Assembly (NCBI RefSeq): GCF_036884655.1
Contig: NC_088345.1
Coordinates: 30,841,001 to 30,905,000 of the forward strand
Length of the DNA: 64,000 bases
From: Musa acuminata AAA Group
Lineage: Eukaryota > Streptophyta > Magnoliopsida > Zingiberales > Musaceae
Direction: 5' to 3'
Below, in pieces: positions 58,501 through 64,000 of the stretch; within the stretch, counting starts at the first letter, position 1; each line of letters starts with the position of its first letter. Both the position numbers and the translations under genes were made by a program. The notes under the pieces are model-generated. The model did not search any database, was not told where the DNA came from, and saw only the letters and a list, made by a program, of their open reading frames with translations.

Positions 58501-60965
58501 AGATGTCGAGGACCACGGTTGGAAAACAGAGGCTGGGAAATAAAGGCCGTTGAGGACTGCGGCTGCTTCTTTTTTTTTTTTATGATGGCTGCGGCAAAGT
58601 GTTGTGAGAAATTACAGCGAGAATGCCGAGGATCGCTGCTCTGATACCAAATGATAAGACCCTAGAGTTTTATCATAGAAGAAAAGGGAGAAAAGGAGAT
58701 GATCACTTCAAAGGGATCAGCCTCCTTGATCACTTTGAGGGGATCGGCCTCCTAGGGTTTGTCAAAAGACTGAATAGTATTTCATTGATTGATGAAGAAA
58801 AACAGATATATCCCTATTTATAGAGTTCCACCCAGAGTTCACTAGGACATGGACTCTTAATAATAAATAAATATTAAATAAACTCCTATCCGACTTTTAC
58901 TGAACTAACATTATTCATAAGCTCATAAAATAAAAGGATCCTAACAAAGTCATGATGATGACAATGGCGAGTGAGAGCAAGAAACCAATTGACAAACTGA
59001 AGTTCAAGAGCAAAGTCATGACACAGAGTAAGGCAATAGTGTAAAATGTACAAGCAAGATTAACAAAGGCTCGTACGATCAAACTTTTTGGCTACTCAAG
59101 GAGAAACCCTGCTATCTGCAACAATCGTTAAAAGGTCTTTGGTTCATGTTGAACATTTCATTTGACAAATGATTGTGACCTTCAAGCATAAGATAAAATA
59201 AAAAATGATCCTCTCCTTTTTGGACCGTCCTATATAACAAGTTGCCATAAAGCCCTAATTAATTACTCAATGCCAAGTAGAAATATGAGCCAATTAGACA
59301 GAATTTACTTACAAGACCCGCTCATAAAATAAAATGACTTCAAACAGCATAATAGATTCTCATATGATTTATACATATTAGTAAAGTTTATGAGAATGCT
59401 TAGTGAAAGAAAGATCATGATTCATGTGATTCACATAAACAAAACAAAAGCTATAAATTAAGCCACAGAGATAGATCATCAGGTAGAAATTTCATAATTA
59501 TTCCCTTCCCTTGACCAGAAATATGAACCAATTAGACAGACGTTACTTACAGGACCCGCTCAAAAAATAAAATGACTTCAAACAGCATAATAGATTCTCA
59601 TATGATTTATACATATTAGTAAAGTATATCAGAATGCTTAGTGAAAGAAAGATCATGATTCATGTGATTCACATAAACAAAACAAAAGCTATAAATTAAG
59701 CCATAGAGATAGATCATCAGGTAGAAATTTCATAATTATTCCCTTCCCTTGACCAGAAATATGAACCAATTAGACAGACGTTACTTACAGGACCCACTCA
59801 AAAAATACAATGACTTCAAACAGCATACTAGATTATCAAATGATTTATACTTAGTAATAAAGTTTATCACAATGTTTCGTGAAACAAAGATCATGATTCA
59901 CAGAAACCAAGAAAAATCTATAGATTAAGCCACAGAGATAGATCACAGAACTATTACTTTCCCTTCACCAGAAATTTGTGTTACATTAACCAGAACCCTA
60001 CCCACCCACCGCCCCCCCCCCCCCCCCACCCAACAAAAAACAAAAAAATTATCAACACAGAAAGAGTGGATACAGGTTAATAAGATTCTGTCAAACTCCA
60101 CTAGGTTACAACTAATAGAACAAAACATAATGAAAATGATAACCTGATTGGAGAAAATGCGTGAAAGAATTTTCCTCCTGCATGAATAGATTGGTAAACC
60201 CTCCTCGAGCCTCCTGCATTCCCTCTGCATCAATTGGCAAATCTGGTTCCAATCCAATTTGTCTCCGAGCTTAAAAATTTTGCCATTCACATCTGCATCC
60301 ACCCCTCCTTCTTCCTCCTCAGCAAAAGCCTTTTCTTGTCGTTCACCAAGTCGAGCGAGAAGGCATTCCATGGCAGCATGGAACTCGGACAACCGGCCCT
60401 TCAGCTGTTTCCTTTCTGCCTCCAGCCTCGTCCTCTTATCCCTCAGCTCAGTGAACTTCACCAGCCGATTATGGCGACTTAGCAGCACCGACACATTCTT
60501 GATCTCATCCGAGACCTCATCGATTCTCCGCTCACAAAGTCTCACACCTTGATACTCGAGAAGCCCCTGAATGTGGCCACAAAAGAGGGTCTTAAGGCGG
60601 CCCTTCTCCTCAGCGTCATTATAGGGCGGGGCATCGGGGGCCGGCTCGATGACGGGGGTGAGGGGGTGGGCTCCGTCAAGACGGCGGCCCCAGAAGAAGA
60701 GGGCGGCGTCGACGGCATCGGCGTGGAGATCGTAAAAGAGCCGCCCAGCGACGCGACCGGAGTTGATGGCGAACTGGGCCGGGGGGAATGGGCAGGAGGC
60801 GACGAGGTCGTCCACGTCGGCGAAGGCGACGGCCCTGCGCACGGCGGGGGTCGAGCAGAGCAGGAGGACGGCGAAGGCCGGGCGCTGACACCGGGGCAAC
60901 GGCCGCCGCTCCCGCCAGGGCGGAGGCCCCTCCACGCGGTGATCAGGGAACACGAGCCTCCTCAT
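46571..60965 (-). CDS. DEAH-box RNA helicase fused to RING-IBR-RING E3 ligase (DEAH11/12 family)
   Basis: Three minus-strand exons join in frame: 60,965-60,144 (274 aa), 54,646-51,520 and 47,784-46,571. Donors are at 60,143 and 51,519; acceptor AGs end at 54,647 and 47,785. The product is 1,720 aa, near the length of Arabidopsis DEAH11/DEAH12. Residues 140-230 are charged and probably coiled-coil. The helicase core has Walker A GETGSGKST (280-288), DEAH (378-381), SAT (410-412) and QRAGRAGR (579-586), then HA2/OB-type and RNA-binding-like regions. A RBR module closes the protein: RING1 from Cys1512, IBR about 1576-1644, RING2 1671-1699 with the likely catalytic Cys1684 in the GCNH motif. Both halves keep their key residues, so the protein is probably active. 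An RNA-dependent ATPase coupled to HECT-like ubiquitin transfer is expected from the architecture; substrates are unknown. Some annotations call the family chloroplastic; exon 1 gives no clear transit peptide. Confidence 0.92.
49915..50600. mobile_element. Possible MITE-like insertion
   Basis: The block is AT-rich with several near-palindromic phrases (AAATGCTCAAATGCTAATG, ATTTAAATGTGAATTGATG, CATATTAAAAATA). Its right edge reads GTGTTTCCAAACACACCC, similar to hAT-type MITE ends. I could not find a convincing left terminal repeat, so this stays tentative. Confidence 0.25.
51100..51412 (+). mobile_element. LINE 3' fragment with TTG-type tail
   Basis: The plus strand reads WYGHVRRKS...IIRRD...RDRGRPKRT (51,168-51,278), the pattern seen at the C-terminal end of plant LINE ORF2-type proteins. 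It is followed by CCCAAATAGTTGAGACTTACG and a TTTTTGTTGTAG tail. The same tail appears at about 55,175-55,228. It lies in intron 2, opposite to the gene's strand. Confidence 0.65.
55100..55228 (+). mobile_element. Non-LTR (LINE/SINE) 3' tail
   Basis: GACCCCAAATAGTTGGGACT at about 55,177 followed by TATGGCTTTATTGTTGTTGTTG is the characteristic 3' tail of a plant LINE/Au-type SINE pair. The sequence upstream is too short and diverged to say which of the two. Confidence 0.55.
56538..57839 (-). pseudogene. Gypsy-type gag and retropepsin remnant
   Basis: On the minus strand, 57,839-57,264 opens with a low-complexity N terminus, a coiled-coil-like stretch (SVKAQLEALETRIENWMQ), then the Gag core (VEFPRCENGDPTSWISRAEIFF). 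The frame is broken near 57,260 and again near 57,135; the 57,107-56,889 piece continues with LARLHEEKISR-type sequence. The 56,795-56,538 piece ends in a retropepsin N-terminal segment VLIDTSSTNNFM, where Ser replaces the Gly of the usual DTG. The element therefore lacks a normal protease as well as RT and integrase. Confidence 0.75.
57965..58430 (-). repeat. GC-rich tandem repeat in the element's 5' leader
   Basis: Three diverged units start near 57,994, 58,139 and 58,303 (GGGTCACGATTGGGAGGCG and variants), about 145-165 bases each, with sub-repeats of GCTGGCCGGGAAGCAGCGACG. CAGGATGGTGAGTT recurs at about 58,067 and 58,243. GC content is far above that of the AT-rich intron. Arginine-rich ORFs on both strands are by-products of the repeat. 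Confidence 0.75.
58638..58649 (-). other. Primer-binding site of the intron-1 element
   Basis: GCTCTGATACCA, complement of the initiator-Met primer site, lies two bases from the right LTR at 58,652. Confidence 0.85.
59281..59975 (-). repeat. 238-bp tandem triplication in intron 1
   Basis: AAATATGA(G/A)CCAATTAGACAG starts units at 59,281, 59,519 and 59,757, exactly 238 bases apart. Units 1 and 2 are nearly identical; unit 3 has more differences and a deletion (GTGATTCACATAAACAAAAC is lost) and ends near 59,975. The array ends about 170 bases from the exon 1 donor. Confidence 0.92.
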
Positions 60966-61110
60966 CTGGCGCCCGGCAACGTCGACGATGACCCGAGAAA
61001 CCCTAAGAGCGAGAGTTGGTGTGTCAGTAGGCGCGCGAGCGCGAGCGAGAGCGAGAGCGAGAGAGAGAGAGAGAGAAATGGATGCGGGAGCGGAGGAGGC
61101 TGGCTTTAGG
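60966..61110 (-). promoter_or_regulatory. 5' UTR/proximal promoter of the helicase-RBR gene
   Basis: Directly upstream of the start codon (minus strand) lies a CT-rich tract: plus-strand GCGAGCGAGAGCGAGAG then GA repeats at about 61,029-61,076. CT/GA tracts are common in plant core promoters and 5' UTRs. No TATA box is evident. Confidence 0.45.
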
Positions 61111-63109
61111 ATTCGGTGGTGCCTCGATTGAGACTCCGTTCCCTGGTTAGTTCGATCAAAAGAGATTCGGATACCCTGTTGGCTTCGCTACAAACAAATG
61201 TTTTAACAATCTCCATATTGACCGTGCACTCTGATCTTGAGGTAATCACAACCCTCCGTGATTCAAGCCACAGGATCTCGGAGTTTTGCCGAGCCTGGAC
61301 CGAATCCCGGGCGGGAACAGAAAACGTTGAACCGGACCGGTTGGCCGCTTGGTGGTCATATTTTTCACAAAAAGCCCTGAGAGTTTCATATTTATAACTG
61401 AGACGCTTCATTTTTAATTGCCATTTCAGCAGCTAACAGCAGTTACTCTAATGAGTTGAATGGGAAGGCATTTCTGCTATTGAATATAAAAGAAGAAAAA
61501 AGTTCAAAATTTGGGAGTGGAATTAATTCCTCTTTTGATAGGAACTTCAAATCGAGCAGTTTCGAGGGATTGTAAGATCGAAGGATGCATCTCTCGTAAT
61601 CCATGATTTGCAAACCTTATGACACTGATTATGTACCAAACTATTTATTATGTATACTGCCGATATATGTAAACTTACTTATATAATGTACCAATAAATC
61701 CGTTTTTATTCATAACCCAAGAAGAAAAATGTCGTGTAATTATTTATATATACATGAGGTTTTTGCCAACACAATGCCTAGGTTAATTAATGTACATAAC
61801 CTCATTAAGTAACGTACATAAAAACTTATTAGATGTATCATTACCTATTATATAATTAATTATATGCACCTGCCTCCTACTAATATAAATAATCTTGAGA
61901 ATGTCAATTAATTATTTCGAAAGAATTTTGTGTCTGGATATTTACAAAACCAAAATTCTTATGTAATTTTGTGAATCAGACTCTTGCCAAATATGGTGCT
62001 TAACATCATCTCACTACTAATGTACAAATAAAGATAATGCACTATATATGGACAAATTACTTATTATATTTAAATCTTATACAAACTAACATATTTAGGT
62101 ACATAAATAAAACTAATGTATCTACTTTCCTACGATAAATTAGCTACCCCAATAAATACATGTCTGATAAATTAGCTACCATAAAAACCAAACTTATTTG
62201 GGTTATCATCTGCAAAATATATATATATATATATATATCATTTAACTTAGCTGGTAAAATTTTTGACTGCCTGTTTTCATCACTTATCTTCGAAAAAAAA
62301 AAAACATAATTGTCTAAAAGGTTACAGTTAAAGTATTGGGCATCACCCAAGGGAGGGCTATTTGTGATTTGATGCATTATTTTCGCAAGGTGAACAGTGC
62401 CCCCCTTTATACCTTTTTGACTAGTGGAGGTACATTTTTGGAGCCAAGTAGCAGAAAGAAGAGGGTGGGTTTGATGAAGCAACAGATTGTGTGGTGGGGA
62501 GTTAAACCTATGCTGCTCACCCATCTCTGAGCTCGATTGTTTGTTGTCCGAGCTCAAGTGTCGCCACAGTTCATATAAACTTTGAGATCACATGTGGGAG
62601 AATAAACTACGGTTCGCAAAGGCACAGCCTCCTTCGGACCGGAGACGAGTCGGGAAGTGCTATTAGTGCCTTCATAAGTTCAAGCTAATAACATCAGAAG
62701 AGACTAATTACCATTCCCCGACTATAAAATCCCTCCACAAATAAATCATCAGATCAAAATGAATACATCATCATCAAATCAAAATTATATGATATGTATC
62801 AAAATTAATAATATTTTGCATAACTGTATGAATTTAGAGTCTCATCCAAAAACTCACTTCTTCTAAGCTTTATGAATACTCTGTCTTCGGTTACTCCCAA
62901 GTGATGCACTTGAACATCTGCTACAAGTTAGAATGTGTCAAACTAATATTTTTCATGTCCATCTCTTGAGATGGCCATGGCATTAGAGCTATGCTTTCTA
63001 GTCGTGTAGATAATCAAATTTTAATGGCAGGTTGTGTCATACCCATAATAATGACACGTAATAATCTAATTACTTTGCCTTCTATGACTATGGACATTTA
63101 CTCAAATGA

Positions 63110-63144
<35 letters not shown>

Positions 63145-63896
63145 AAATAGAGAAATCTTTCGGAAGAAATGGTCAAGGAAACACAAATATTTATCACTTT
63201 GTTTCACCTATTTGCTTCTCTACTTCAAAACTAAACTTCTTGCATTGACTATCAGAGCATTTTTCTTCTTTGACACTGCTCAAATGTTGGAACTTCAACC
63301 AATGGCAATGTCGAAGAAGAAATCTGATCTAAAAAGGAAGACAACAAACAAAGCCACTTTAAACGTAGGCCAGTCTAAGTTCACAATTGATTGAAGCCAC
63401 AAACTAACCGTGTTAGTGATTACGAATTTTTTTTCATATGTAGTGAACAAAAATTTTGGAAGATATTGATTATAACAGATCTAGAAAAGATCAATAGATA
63501 CCACAAAACATTACCATCAAGTACTCAATAGATTTTGTAATGTACTGGTGAGTGGGCTGTTTGTAGTGAAACTCATAACAAAAATATCAAAAATAATGTG
63601 CTTTTGTATACCCAAAAAAAGACATTTGTTTTCCCAAACCAAAAGTAGTGGATAACAATTATTTGATTTTGAAGAAAATGCTGTTATAACATGCACAATC
63701 CTGAAACATAAAAAGTTTGACCTCATGGTAAAGAATGACACTGCCTTTGTGAGGAAAGACAGTTTATCAATCAGTTAGAAACTCGACTTGGAACAAGCCA
63801 AATACATTATTCAGTAACATTTGCAGAAATAAAAGCCTCTTCATCTCTCAATCCAGATAAGCTTACTTTTCTGTAAATCTGGAAAATAACACCCAT
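61111..63896. other. AT-rich intergenic region
   Basis: I see no supported gene. AT microsatellites lie at about 62,217-62,239 and 63,111-63,140. A locally GC-richer patch (62,336-62,640) carries overlapping short ORFs without recognisable domains. The 61,640-62,140 stretch repeats phrases such as TAATGTAC and ATTATATA. Confidence 0.45.
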
Positions 63897-63950
63897 TTAT
63901 AAAGGACCAGGAAAGGTCCCATTTTCTCGTTGCTCGTTCCATCGCTCTAC
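63897..63950 (-). CDS. Possible terminal exon of a gene beyond the right edge
   Basis: On the minus strand, TTTGCAG (63,957-63,951) could be an acceptor, followed by 17 open codons (VERWNEQRENGTFPGPL) and a TAA at 63,897-63,899. The composition looks coding-like, but the pyrimidine tract is weak and another phase is also open (to about 63,814). I do not recognise the protein. Confidence 0.25.
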   Translation of the reverse strand, partial: VERWNEQRENGTFPGPL

Positions 63951-64000
63951 CTGCAAATGATGTACTTATCACTGGATTGATCTTTATCATTTCAATATCT

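Larger units (their letters stand above)
55505..58910 (-). mobile_element. Non-autonomous Gypsy-type element (gag-protease only) in intron 1
   Basis: Two direct repeats bound it: 55,505-55,789 (complete, 285 bases, TGATAAAACCC to CATTACA on the plus strand) and 58,652 to about 58,910 (right end diverged or cut). The primer-site complement lies at 58,638-58,649, so it is in minus orientation, the same as the host gene. The internal part codes for gag and a retropepsin remnant but has no reverse transcriptase or integrase. The right LTR has an internal duplication of a GATCACTT...GGGATC(A/G)GCCTCCT unit. Confidence 0.75.
54647..60143 (-). other. Intron 1 of the helicase-RBR gene
   Basis: This 5.5-kb phase-0 intron runs from donor CAG|GTTATC (60,143) to acceptor ATAG|GTC (54,647). 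It carries a non-LTR tail (55,100-55,228), a Gypsy-type element (55,505-58,910), a 238-bp triplication (59,281-59,975) and a 16-base C tract (60,012-60,028). The exons join without loss of frame, so the insertions appear tolerated. Confidence 0.85.

Noticed and set aside
60549..61109. 186-codon plus-strand ORF at the start of the helicase gene
   Set aside because: It is antisense to the GC-rich exon 1; low-complexity Gly/Glu/Arg composition indicates a shadow frame.
62144..62557. 137-codon minus-strand ORF
   Set aside because: Low-complexity ends (poly-Phe, Tyr-Ile runs from an AT microsatellite) and no recognisable domain.

Overview
The window reads as plant nuclear DNA, most likely from a monocot. 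Two spliced nuclear genes show typical plant introns, the first exon of the helicase gene is GC-rich in an otherwise AT-rich region (a common monocot pattern), and the rest is dense nested LTR-retrotransposon sequence whose primer sites all match plant initiator-Met tRNA. A Musaceae or other Zingiberales source is my guess from the style of the repeats; I could not test it.

Positions 1 to about 42,170 are a nest of retroelements with no cellular gene that I can support. In order: a gag-only Copia-type element (LTR, primer site, gag remnant, repeat-rich non-coding body, 3' LTR) whose 3' LTR carries a 3.6-kb non-coding LTR element (LARD copy A). Next come a truncated Gypsy-type LTR and a large head-to-head arrangement. 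The left arm (about 12,526-19,719) and right arm (about 25,101-34,377) carry the same series, LTR2 - short-LTR element - Gypsy pol - LTR1, in opposite orientations. Between them lies a second LARD (copy B, 19,834-24,198), itself inserted in a miniature LTR element. Further right are LTR fragments, a separate solo-LTR-like block, and a second gag-only Copia-type element on the minus strand (37,250-41,762). All coding regions in these elements carry stops, frameshifts or altered catalytic residues.

Positions about 42,170-64,000 are the genic part. A three-exon bHLH transcription factor of the bHLH94/96 type (group Ia, 322 aa) lies on the plus strand at 44,093-45,369. Convergent with it, a 14.4-kb three-exon gene on the minus strand (46,571-60,965) encodes a 1,720-aa protein joining a DEAH-box RNA helicase to a C-terminal RING-IBR-RING ubiquitin-ligase module, the plant DEAH11/DEAH12 family. 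Its exons join cleanly in frame although intron 1 holds a non-autonomous Gypsy-type element, a non-LTR element tail and a 238-bp triplication, and intron 2 holds a LINE 3' fragment. The last 2.5 kb is AT-rich intergenic sequence, with a weak candidate for the terminal exon of another minus-strand gene at the right edge.

I found no CRISPR array, tRNA or rRNA gene, and no convincing new protein system. The most unusual features are structural: the inverted composite of retroelements, a templated filler-DNA scar in LARD B, a hairpin-rich module shared by two diverged LTR families, and a 24-bp tandem array with 95-bp higher-order periodicity inside an LTR.
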